NCBI RefSeq assembly: GCF_011683955.1
Contig: NZ_JAAQPI010000012.1
Span: 124,001-188,000 of the forward strand
Direction of reading: 5' to 3'
Length of the DNA stretch: 64,000 bases
Source: Pseudomaricurvus alkylphenolicus
GTDB lineage: Bacteria; Pseudomonadota; Gammaproteobacteria; Pseudomonadales; Cellvibrionaceae
In this document: in pieces, positions 1 through 8,225 of the stretch
How positions within the stretch are numbered: position 1 is the first letter of the stretch
Layout of the letters: every line of letters begins with the position of its first letter
Position numbers and translations under genes: made by a program
The notes under the pieces: model-generated
Seen by the model: only the letters and a program-made list of their open reading frames with translations
What the model was told of the DNA's origin: nothing
Databases searched by the model: none

Positions 1-50
1 AAGCCCCTAAAATCGCTCTCCAATACAGATTCAAACCGACCGAGGTCACC

Positions 51-1418
51 ATGAACAACAGCAACTACGACTACGATCTATTCGTCATTGGCGCCGGCTC
101 CGGCGGGGTACGCGCCAGCCGCATTGCCGCCAGCCTGGGAGCCAAAGTCGCCGTTGCCGAAGACCGCTATATGGGCGGCACCTGCGTCAACGTGGGCTGC
201 GTCCCTAAAAAGCTCTACGTCTACGCCAGCCAATTCAGCGAAAACTACCGGGATGCCGTCAATTTCGGCTGGGACAAGGTCACCCCCGGCTTTGACTGGA
301 ATACCCTGCGTGATAACAAAACCAAGGAAATCCAACGCCTCAACGGTATCTACGAAAACCTGCTCGACGGCAACGATGTCGACATCGTCCAGGGCCGCGG
401 CCGCATCACCGGCCCTCACCAGGTCGACGTCAACGGCAAGACCTACACCGCCAAACACATCCTGATCGCCACCGGCGGCTGGCCCTATGTGCCGGACTTC
501 CAGGGCAGTGAACACGTCACCACCTCCAACGACGTCTTCGACCTGGAACAATTCCCCCAACGCGTCATCGTCGTGGGCGGCGGCTACATCGCGGTGGAAT
601 TTGCCGGCATCTTTAACGGCCTCGGCGCCGACACCCGCCTCCTCTACCGCGGCGAACAAATCCTGCGCGGCTTCGACCAGGAAGTGAGAGACTTCGCCGC
701 CCATGAAATCGCTGCAAAAGGCGTCGACATCCGCGTTAAGTCCAACATCGAACGCGTCGAAAAACTCGACGACGGCAGCCTCCGCGCCACCCTCATCAGT
801 GGCGAACAGCTCGATGCTGACCTAATCCTCTACGCCACCGGCCGGGTTCCCAACACCCAGGGCCTGGGCCTCGAAAACGTCGCCGTCAACACCAACGACA
901 AAGGTCAGATTCTCGTCGACGACCACTTCCAGACCGACCAGCCCGGCATCTACGCCCTCGGCGACGTCACCGGTGGCATGGAACTCACCCCCGTCGCCCT
1001 GGCCGAAGGCATGGCCCTGGCCAAACACCTCTGCGGTAACCAACCCGTGAACATGGACTACGACAACATCGCGACTGCGGTATTCTGCCAACCCAACATC
1101 GCCACCGTGGGCCTGACCGAAGAACAGGCCAGGGATCGCCATGACAACGTCGACGTCTACCGCAGCGCCTTCCGCCCCCTGAAAAATACCATCAGTGGCA
1201 GCCCTGAGCGCACGCTTATGAAACTGCTGGTAGACCGGGACAGCGACCGCGTTCTCGGCGTGCACATGGTGGGCCCCGAGGCCGGCGAAATCATCCAGGG
1301 CATTGCCATCGCCATCAAAGCCGGCGCCACCAAAGCCATCTTTGACAGCACCATTGGCATCCACCCCACCGCCGCCGAAGAATTCGTCACCATGCGCACG
1401 CCGGTCACTGCGGACTAG
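51..1418 (+). CDS. gor: Glutathione-disulfide reductase
   Basis: Cytosolic NADPH-dependent flavoenzyme that reduces glutathione disulfide. The 455-residue length is normal for the family. The N-terminal FAD-binding GxGxxG loop (G14-G19) is followed by the redox-active disulfide in [13 protein letters not shown] (C45 and C50). A second Rossmann motif ([13 protein letters not shown]) near residue 176 binds the pyridine nucleotide. The C-terminal dimerisation domain ends with HPTAAEE (H438, E443), the base that acts at the partner subunit's disulfide. The ATG follows a GAGG at 41-44. A small membrane-protein gene starts 15 bases downstream. Lipoamide dehydrogenase or mercuric reductase are the alternatives, but the VNVGCVPKK context and the ending favour glutathione reductase. 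Confidence 0.93.
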   Translation: MNNSNYDYDLFVIGAGSGGVRASRIAASLGAKVAVAEDRYMGGTCVNVGCVPKKLYVYASQFSENYRDAVNFGWDKVTPGFDWNTLRDNKTKEIQRLNGIYENLLDGNDVDIVQGRGRITGPHQVDVNGKTYTAKHILIATGGWPYVPDFQGSEHVTTSNDVFDLEQFPQRVIVVGGGYIAVEFAGIFNGLGADTRLLYRGEQILRGFDQEVRDFAAHEIAAKGVDIRVKSNIERVEKLDDGSLRATLISGEQLDADLILYATGRVPNTQGLGLENVAVNTNDKGQILVDDHFQTDQPGIYALGDVTGGMELTPVALAEGMALAKHLCGNQPVNMDYDNIATAVFCQPNIATVGLTEEQARDRHDNVDVYRSAFRPLKNTISGSPERTLMKLLVDRDSDRVLGVHMVGPEAGEIIQGIAIAIKAGATKAIFDSTIGIHPTAAEEFVTMRTPVTAD

Positions 1419-1433
1419 AAGGAACCGGGCCCC

Positions 1434-1832
1434 ATGTTGATACGCTACCTCGGACAACTGCCACTCGCCAAACAGATCCTCTGGTGTTACCTGATCTGGT
1501 ACCTGTGCATAGCGGCCCTGTACCTCGACACCAGCGCCTCGCTGTGGCTCAACTCCCTGGGCATCTCACTGCTGGTGGGCTACGCGCTGTTTCTGAGCAC
1601 CGGCCCCGGCACCCTGCAACGAATCAAACAGCAGTTTTGGCAATCTCTGCGCCTGTTCCTTTGCCCGTTTCTGGTGTCGAGCTTTTCGTCACTGGTAAAG
1701 GGCAAAGGATTTTTTTTGCTGTTCTCCCCTCACCTGTTCGACAACCTGACGGGTTTTGCCGCCTGTCTGACCTTCCTGATCACTGTCCAGGGCGCCACGC
1801 TGCTGCATCGAAACAAGGCTCCCGCCTCCTGA
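1434..1832 (+). CDS. Small multi-pass membrane protein, unknown function
   Basis: A 132-residue hydrophobic protein with about three to four predicted membrane segments (roughly residues 13-33, 38-56, 68-86 and 104-122) and few charged residues outside one short basic stretch near residue 65. No family was recognised. It begins 15 bases after the gor stop with an AGGAA upstream, so the two are probably co-transcribed. A role linked to redox balance would be guesswork. Confidence 0.7.
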   Translation: MLIRYLGQLPLAKQILWCYLIWYLCIAALYLDTSASLWLNSLGISLLVGYALFLSTGPGTLQRIKQQFWQSLRLFLCPFLVSSFSSLVKGKGFFLLFSPHLFDNLTGFAACLTFLITVQGATLLHRNKAPAS

Positions 1833-2110
1833 TTCCTGTCGCGCTCAGAGCGCGCTGCTACGGGTGGGGTGATCTGTAGCAGCCCCACCAAATAAGGCTG
1901 TACAAGCCCAAATTTGTTGGTACAGTAGCTGCATACTCAGTGTGGTTAAGATTCAAAGCAAACTGCATTCATATAAGGATGATGAACAGAGATGTGGACA
2001 CCCCTACATCCTCCGCTGAAGATAATAAACTTTGCGAATTCTCTTGCAGCTACACCCCCTCCCCCCATCGTCCCCCCAGACGAATACATCGATGTCCCCA
2101 GCAGTAAGGT

Positions 2111-3616
2111 ATGACTATGGTTCCAAAAGAAAAAACCTCGTCCAACGCCTGGAACGACTACCAACCCGGCGACTTCTACGACGAACTTATCAGCAGCCCC
2201 GGCAACGCCCGCAAACCCGCACAAAAACTCTACTCCTACCTTAAATCACTCAGCCCCGACGACATCGCCTCGCGCAAACAAGCCGCCGAATCGGCCATCC
2301 GCGAAATGGGCATCAGCTTCACCGTCTACACCGATGAGGGCAACATCGACCGAGCCTGGCCCTTCGACATCATCCCCAGAATCATCACCAAGAAACAATG
2401 GGACAAAACCGACGCCGGCCTCAAACAGCGCCTCCAGGCCCTTAACATGTTTATCGATGACCTCTACCACGACCAGAAGATCATCAAAGACGGCATCATC
2501 CCCGAATACGTACTCAAACAGTCCGCCAACTACCGTCCCGAATGTGAGGGCATCTCGCCCGCTTTTGGCGTCTGGGCACATATCTGCGGCACCGATTTGG
2601 TGCGTGACAAAGACGGCGAGTTCTACGTCCTGGAAGACAATCTCAGGGTTCCCTCCGGCGTCTCTTACATGCTGGAAAACCGCTCCATCATGAAACGGGT
2701 GCTGCCCGAAGTCTTCGAAAAGATCCATATTGCCCCTGTGGGTGACTACACTTCGCGACTGTTCGAAACCCTGACGAGCCTGTCACCTCGAAAAATCAAA
2801 AAACCCGTGGTAGCGGTACTGACTCCAGGCATCTTTAACTCGGCCTACTTTGAACATGCCTTTCTGGCTCAGAAAATGGGCGCCGAACTGGTGGAAGGCA
2901 GCGACCTGGTGGTACAGGATGACGACTGCGTCTATATGAAAACCATTGGCGGCCTGGAACGGGTCGATGTCATCTACCGCCGCATCGACGACCTCTTTAT
3001 CGACCCCGAAGTCTTCCACAAAGACTCCGTTCTCGGTGTGGCCGGACTGATACGCGCCTGGCGGGCGGGTAATGTGGCACTGGCCAATGCCCCGGGCGCC
3101 GGTGTCGCGGACGACAAAGTGGTCTATGCCTACGTACCGCAGGTGATCAAATACTACCTGGACCAGGACCCACTGATATCCAATGTTGAGACCTACCTTT
3201 GCTATGACGACAAGCAGCGCCAACATGTGCTGGCCAACCTGGACAAACTGGTGGTCAAACCCGCCAACGAATCCGGTGGTTATGGCATGCTGATCGGCCC
3301 CCACTCCACCAAAAAAGAGCGCGACACCTTCGCTGATCTGATCAAGGCCAATCCCCGCAACTATATCGCCCAACCGACCCTGGCCTTATCCACCGCGCCG
3401 GCATTTATCGGCAAGAATAATGTACCGGAACCCAGGCACCTGGATCTGCGCCCGTTTGTATTGCAGGGCAAAGACAGCTACGCCACCACCGGTGGTCTGA
3501 CTCGGGTGGCCATGAAAAAGGGCTCCCTGGTGGTCAATTCCTCCCAAGGCGGGGGCAGTAAAGATACCTGGATTGTGGACACCAGTTCCTCGACCAATGT
3601 TTCGGAGGGCCAGTAA
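2111..3616 (+). CDS. Circularly permuted ATP-grasp protein (DUF404/DUF407 type)
   Basis: A 501-residue protein of the circularly permuted ATP-grasp type 2 family, predicted to form an amide or peptide-like bond using ATP. Family hallmarks visible include DIIPRIITKKQW near residue 75, DLVRDKDGEFYVLEDNLRVPSG near 165, VVAVLTPG near 233, DVIYRRIDDLFIDP near 287, LDKLVVKPANESGGYGM near 378 and the C-terminal GGLTRVAMKKGSLVVNSSQGGGSKDTW. It is followed after 2 bases by an alpha-E gene, the usual partner, and is the first of five genes in this system. The start could be ATG 2111 or ATG 2117; the AAGG at 2106-2109 is spaced better for 2117. The real substrate is unknown. Confidence 0.88.
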   Translation: MTMVPKEKTSSNAWNDYQPGDFYDELISSPGNARKPAQKLYSYLKSLSPDDIASRKQAAESAIREMGISFTVYTDEGNIDRAWPFDIIPRIITKKQWDKTDAGLKQRLQALNMFIDDLYHDQKIIKDGIIPEYVLKQSANYRPECEGISPAFGVWAHICGTDLVRDKDGEFYVLEDNLRVPSGVSYMLENRSIMKRVLPEVFEKIHIAPVGDYTSRLFETLTSLSPRKIKKPVVAVLTPGIFNSAYFEHAFLAQKMGAELVEGSDLVVQDDDCVYMKTIGGLERVDVIYRRIDDLFIDPEVFHKDSVLGVAGLIRAWRAGNVALANAPGAGVADDKVVYAYVPQVIKYYLDQDPLISNVETYLCYDDKQRQHVLANLDKLVVKPANESGGYGMLIGPHSTKKERDTFADLIKANPRNYIAQPTLALSTAPAFIGKNNVPEPRHLDLRPFVLQGKDSYATTGGLTRVAMKKGSLVVNSSQGGGSKDTWIVDTSSSTNVSEGQ

Positions 3617-3618
3617 TC

Positions 3619-4554
3619 ATGTTGTCACGAGTCGCCGAACGCGTTTATTGGGCCGCCCGTTATCTGGAGCGCGCCAGCAGCACCGCGCGCCTGGTCAGCA
3701 GCTACGAAAACCTGCTCTACGACCTGCCCGTGGACTACAAGATGAGCTGGTACAACCTGATTGTTATCAACGATCTGGAGGAAGCGTTTAACGAGCGCTA
3801 CAGTAACCGTACCGAACGCAATGTCATTAAATTCCTGCTGGCGGACGAAGAAAACTTCTCCTCACTGGTAAATTCGCTCAAGGCCGTCAAGGAAAACGTT
3901 CGCACCACCCGCGACGTGGTACCCGAAGAAGCCTGGGAGTTGATCTGCGAACTCAGCCTGTTCGCCAAAGAAAACCTGGAGCAGGGGCTCAAACGCCGCA
4001 GTCGCCATGAGTTTCTCGACGAGATTATGAAGGGCTGCCTGCAGATTACCGGGCTGCTTGGCGCCAGCATGCCCCGGGATGCTGCTTGGGAATTTCTGCA
4101 GCTGGGTTTGAATATTGAACGGGCCGACATGACCACCCGTTACCTGGAGGCCGGTCTCACCGCCATCCTGGCCCTGGAAGAAGACCAGAAGATGGTCAAC
4201 GCCCAGCAGATCATCTGGGGCAGTGTGCTGCGTTCGCTGGGTGCCACCCAGTACTATCTGCGCACGACCCGCACGCCGGTAAAAGGGCATGAGGTGCTTC
4301 CTTATTTATTACAGGACCCGCACTTTCCAAAGTCCATTGCCCACTGTCTGCGGGCCATCGTCAGCGCTTGCGAAAAATTGCCTCAATCCGAGCAGGCTGT
4401 CACTAAATTGAAAGCGGTTGAGCGCAAGCTGGCCACCGAAGTGGATTATGAAAACCCTGGTGAAGTGGTGCTGGAACATCTGAACCAACTCCAGATACAG
4501 CTGACCGGCAGCCACTTTGTGATCAGCGAAGCCTGGTTTCCCGCTGAGGTCTGA
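3619..4554 (+). CDS. Alpha-E domain protein
   Basis: A 311-residue, mostly alpha-helical protein of the alpha-E family. It opens with the family signature MLSRVAERVYWAARYLERASSTARL and has the later conserved segment AAWEFLQLGLNIERADMTTRYLEAGL. Alpha-E proteins accompany circularly permuted ATP-grasp enzymes and are thought to assist amide-bond formation, though their exact role is unproven. The gene starts 2 bases after the ATP-grasp stop with GGAGG 9 bases before the ATG, so it is translationally linked to it. A homologous domain is fused to the second ATP-grasp protein at 8226-10796. Confidence 0.88.
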   Translation: MLSRVAERVYWAARYLERASSTARLVSSYENLLYDLPVDYKMSWYNLIVINDLEEAFNERYSNRTERNVIKFLLADEENFSSLVNSLKAVKENVRTTRDVVPEEAWELICELSLFAKENLEQGLKRRSRHEFLDEIMKGCLQITGLLGASMPRDAAWEFLQLGLNIERADMTTRYLEAGLTAILALEEDQKMVNAQQIIWGSVLRSLGATQYYLRTTRTPVKGHEVLPYLLQDPHFPKSIAHCLRAIVSACEKLPQSEQAVTKLKAVERKLATEVDYENPGEVVLEHLNQLQIQLTGSHFVISEAWFPAEV

Positions 4555-4623
4555 ACACCCGGCTTAACGATAACGCCCGGCCCCGAGCAGGTTTAATCTA
4601 CGACGTACGGACACACCACGAAC

Positions 4624-7600
4624 ATGACGATTCGCGTTGCCCTTAACCACAATACCTATTACGAATTCGACCGGCCGGTAAGCCTGTCGCCCCATACCAT
4701 TCGCCTGCGACCGGCACCCCACAGCCGCACCCCCATCCACAGCTACAGCCTGAAGGTGGAACCGGCCAACCACTTTATCAACTGGCAACAGGATGCCTTT
4801 GGCAACTTCCTGGCGCGGCTGGTGTTCCCGGAAAAAACCACCAAGTTCTCCGTGGAAGTGGAAGTCCAGGCGGATATGACCGTCATCAACCCCTTTGACT
4901 TTTTTGCCGAAGACTACGCTGAACACTTCCCCTATAAGTACCCGGCCCAGTTAAAGAAAGAACTGGGACCCTACCTGGAAAAGGGCAAGCACGGCGAGCG
5001 ATTTAAAAAACTGCTCAAGTCCATCGAAGAACCCTTGAAAAAGCTTCAAAAGGACGAGAAAGCCGCTGCCAAAAAGGCCAAGGACAACAAGGAGGAGCGG
5101 GAAGAAACCCTGCTGCCACGCACCATCGATTTCTTCGTCCAGGTCAACCAGCAGCTGGAACAAATGATCGAATATTGCGTGCGCCTGGAACCCGGCGTAC
5201 AAACCCCCGAGGAAACCCTGACACTGGCCAAGGGTTCCTGTCGGGACAGCGCCTGGCTGCTGGTGCAGCTGTTCCGACACCTGGGGCTTGCCGCCCGCTT
5301 TGCCTCCGGCTATCTGGTGCAGCTTAAACCCGACGAAAAGTCACTCGACGGTCCCTCCGGTGCCGAACAGGACTTTACCGATCTACACGCCTGGTGCGAA
5401 GTGTTTCTCCCCGGCGCCGGCTGGGTCGGCCTCGACCCCACCTCGGGTCTGTTTGCCAGTGAGGGCCACATCCCCCTGGCGTGCACGCCTGACCCGGTTT
5501 CCGCAGCACCGATCGAAGGATTCACGGACAAGTGTGAAGTCACCTTCGAACATGAAAACGAAGTCTCCCGCATCCTGGAGGACCCCCGGGTTACCAAACC
5601 CTATAGCGACGACCAGTGGGCAGAGGTGATCGAGCTTGGCGATCGGGTTGACCGGGAACTGGACGAGATGGATGTGCGCCTGACCATGGGCGGCGAACCC
5701 ACTTTCGTGTCTATCGACGATATGGAATCGGAACAGTGGAACACCGGCGCCCTGGGTGAAGACAAACTGAGCCTGTCCAAAACCCTGCTGTTGCGACTGC
5801 GGGACCACTTTGCCCCCAATGGTCTGCTCCATTACGGCCAGGGTAAGTGGTACCCGGGTGAAGAAGTCCCCCGCTGGGCCCTGGGCGTTTTTTGGCGCAA
5901 GGATGAAGAACCCTTTTGGCAAAACCCCAGCTTGTTGGCTCGGGTCGATACCAACTACGGCCACAACATCAAAACCGCACAGAAATTTGCCTGCGAACTG
6001 ATCAGCCTTCTGGGTGTAAAAAAGAAGTTTGTGCAGGCGGCTTACGAAGACGCCATGCATTACCTGATGCAGGAGCGCAAGTTGCCCACCAATATCGATA
6101 AGGCGATTGCCAACGCCAAGGACGATATGGAACGGGCCCGGCTGGCGCAAATTCTGGAACGCGGTTTAAAAGTCCCGACCGGCTACCTCCTGCCCCTGGA
6201 GTGGAATTCCGTCGCCGAAGTCTGGAACACCTGTAAATGGGAAACCCGCCGCGACCGTATCACCTTGATCCCCGGGGATTCCCCCATGGGGCTGCGTCTG
6301 CCCCTGGGCGACCTGCCGGTATCGGCGGAATCGGAATTGCCCCCCGAGCGCGACCCCTTTGACGAGCGCGAGCCCCTGCAGAAACGCAGCAACATGCACT
6401 TCCCGGTCTCCGCGTTTGAGGAAGCCAAGCTCTATAAGAAAGTCCAAGTCACTAGCGACCAGCGCGACGACGACGGCAAAAAGATCAAAAAGAAAGAAAA
6501 GGTGCTGCAGCGCCCGGTGATTCGCACTTGCCTGTGTATAGAGCCGCGCGACGGTCGTCTGCACGTATTTATGCCACCGGTCTACAGCCTCGACAACTAT
6601 GTGGAGCTGATTGCCGCCATTGAGGAAACCGCCAAAAAGCTGGGCGCCCCGGTCATTATTGAGGGCTACGAGCCGCCCAAAGATCCGCGCCTGCAAAAAC
6701 TGTTGGTGACACCGGACCCGGGCGTGATCGAAGTCAATATCCATCCGGCCGGCAGCTGGCGGGAGTTGGTGTCCAATATGACCGAACTCTACGCCGCAGC
6801 CCGCGAGAGTCGCCTGGGCACCGAGAAATTCATGCTCGATGGTCGTCACACCGGCACCGGCGGCGGTAACCACATCACTCTGGGTGGCAAAACCCCGGCC
6901 GACAGCCCGCTGCTGAGACGCCCCGATCTGCTGCGCAGCCTGGTGACCTTCTGGCAACATCACCCCAGCCTCTCCTATGTGTTCTCCGGCGCTTTTGTGG
7001 GGCCCACCAGTCAGGCGCCCCGCGCCGATGAAGGCCGGGATGAAATGCTCTACGAAATGGAGACCGCCTTCCAGCAAATGCCCGAAGGTCTGGCGGACCA
7101 GCCCTGGCTGATTGATCGCATTATGCGCAACCTGCTGATCGACATCACCGGTAATACGCACCGGGCGGAATTCTGCATCGACAAACTCTATGCCCCGGGC
7201 AGCTCCAGTGGACGCCTGGGTATTCTGGAATTCCGCGGCTTTGAAATGCCGCCCCACAGCCGTATGGCACTGGTCCAGGCGCTGCTGATCCGCACCATGA
7301 TTGCCCGCTTCTGGAAACAGCCCTATAACAAACCTCTGGTGCGCTGGGGCACCCAGTTGCACGACAAGTTTATGCTGCCCCACTATCTATGGGCGGATAT
7401 GCAGGAGGTGGTGCAGGACCTCAATGACCACGGTTTCCCCTTTCAACTGGAGTGGCTGCTGCCATTCGAGGAGTTCCGCTTCCCCCATTACGGTCGCACG
7501 GAACTGCGCAATATGGAAATCGAGCTGCGCTGGGCGGTGGAACCCTGGCACGTGCTGGGCGAAGAGGCCGGCAGCTTTGGCACCGCCCGCTATGTGGACA

Positions 7601-8103
7601 GCTCCGTCGAGCGCCTGCAGGTACGGGTTAGCGGCATGACCGAGGGCCGCTATGTGCTGGCCTGCAACGGCCGCCGGGTTCCCCTGACCAATACCGGCCG
7701 CCAGGGCGAGAGTGTGGCCGGCGTGCGCTATAAAGCCTGGGCACCGCCCTCGGGCCTGCATCCCACCATCGATGTACACACGCCACTGGTGTTCGATCTG
7801 ATTGACACCTGGAATGGGCGCTCTATTGGTGGCTGCACCTACCATGTGTCGCATCCCGGCGGACGCAGTTATGAGACCTTCCCGGTCAATGCCTTTGAGG
7901 CGGAGTCCCGGCGGGGTAATCGCTTTGACACCCTGAGTCATACCAGCGGCCCCTATACGCCGAGGCCCGAGGTCGACGCCCTGAGGGAGTTTTTCCCGAT
8001 CGGTAATCCGCCACGGCCGATGGAGCCACCACCGGAGGAATCGCCGGATGAATATCCGCATACGCTGGATTTACGCCGCAAGGTCAATTGGGCAGGAGGA
8101 TAG
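4624..8103 (+). CDS. Transglutaminase-like / DUF2126 putative amidoligase fusion
   Basis: A 1159-residue two-domain protein. Residues 1-100 form the beta-rich transglutaminase N-terminal region. Residues ~103-162 are a lysine- and glutamate-rich helical insert. The transglutaminase-like papain-fold core carries the triad C206 (KGSCRDSAW), H255 (LHAWCEV) and D271 (GLDPTSG). From about residue 345 to the end lies DUF2126, annotated in the family as a putative amidoligase, starting near MGGEPTFVSIDD and including GRHTGTGGGNHITLGG and EFRGFEMPPH. The combination suggests it both makes and cleaves, or rearranges, amide bonds. ATG 4624 has no strong ribosome site, but the MTIRVALNHNTYYEFDRPV beginning fits the domain start. 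It lies between the two ATP-grasp/alpha-E sets. Substrate unknown. Confidence 0.88.
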   Translation: MTIRVALNHNTYYEFDRPVSLSPHTIRLRPAPHSRTPIHSYSLKVEPANHFINWQQDAFGNFLARLVFPEKTTKFSVEVEVQADMTVINPFDFFAEDYAEHFPYKYPAQLKKELGPYLEKGKHGERFKKLLKSIEEPLKKLQKDEKAAAKKAKDNKEEREETLLPRTIDFFVQVNQQLEQMIEYCVRLEPGVQTPEETLTLAKGSCRDSAWLLVQLFRHLGLAARFASGYLVQLKPDEKSLDGPSGAEQDFTDLHAWCEVFLPGAGWVGLDPTSGLFASEGHIPLACTPDPVSAAPIEGFTDKCEVTFEHENEVSRILEDPRVTKPYSDDQWAEVIELGDRVDRELDEMDVRLTMGGEPTFVSIDDMESEQWNTGALGEDKLSLSKTLLLRLRDHFAPNGLLHYGQGKWYPGEEVPRWALGVFWRKDEEPFWQNPSLLARVDTNYGHNIKTAQKFACELISLLGVKKKFVQAAYEDAMHYLMQERKLPTNIDKAIANAKDDMERARLAQILERGLKVPTGYLLPLEWNSVAEVWNTCKWETRRDRITLIPGDSPMGLRLPLGDLPVSAESELPPERDPFDEREPLQKRSNMHFPVSAFEEAKLYKKVQVTSDQRDDDGKKIKKKEKVLQRPVIRTCLCIEPRDGRLHVFMPPVYSLDNYVELIAAIEETAKKLGAPVIIEGYEPPKDPRLQKLLVTPDPGVIEVNIHPAGSWRELVSNMTELYAAARESRLGTEKFMLDGRHTGTGGGNHITLGGKTPADSPLLRRPDLLRSLVTFWQHHPSLSYVFSGAFVGPTSQAPRADEGRDEMLYEMETAFQQMPEGLADQPWLIDRIMRNLLIDITGNTHRAEFCIDKLYAPGSSSGRLGILEFRGFEMPPHSRMALVQALLIRTMIARFWKQPYNKPLVRWGTQLHDKFMLPHYLWADMQEVVQDLNDHGFPFQLEWLLPFEEFRFPHYGRTELRNMEIELRWAVEPWHVLGEEAGSFGTARYVDSSVERLQVRVSGMTEGRYVLACNGRRVPLTNTGRQGESVAGVRYKAWAPPSGLHPTIDVHTPLVFDLIDTWNGRSIGGCTYHVSHPGGRSYETFPVNAFEAESRRGNRFDTLSHTSGPYTPRPEVDALREFFPIGNPPRPMEPPPEESPDEYPHTLDLRRKVNWAGG

Positions 8104-8143
8104 AAACTGTTACGGGGTGATGCTACATATAGATAGAAAAACC

Positions 8144-8172
8144 AGGGTGGTGGACGCCGCGCGTCCCGCCCT
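8144..8172 (+). terminator. Possible stem-loop after the transglutaminase/DUF2126 gene
   Basis: GGACGC (8152-8157) and GCGTCC (8161-8166) can pair around a 3-base loop, and the flanking AGGG-GG and CGCCCT extend the stem imperfectly. A T run occurs only ~20 bases later (8189-8193), so this is a weak terminator at best. A small palindrome GACATAATGTC follows at 8173-8183, just before the next gene. Confidence 0.3.
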
Positions 8173-8225
8173 GACATAATGTCGCCCCTTTTTCCGCGCC
8201 GTCGACAAAAGACACAGGTAAATCC

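Noticed and set aside
6166-7383. Long minus-strand open frame (405 codons) inside the DUF2126 gene
   Set aside because: Antisense shadow of a GC-rich real gene; no ribosome site, and its product is a low-complexity H/G/A/Q/F mix.
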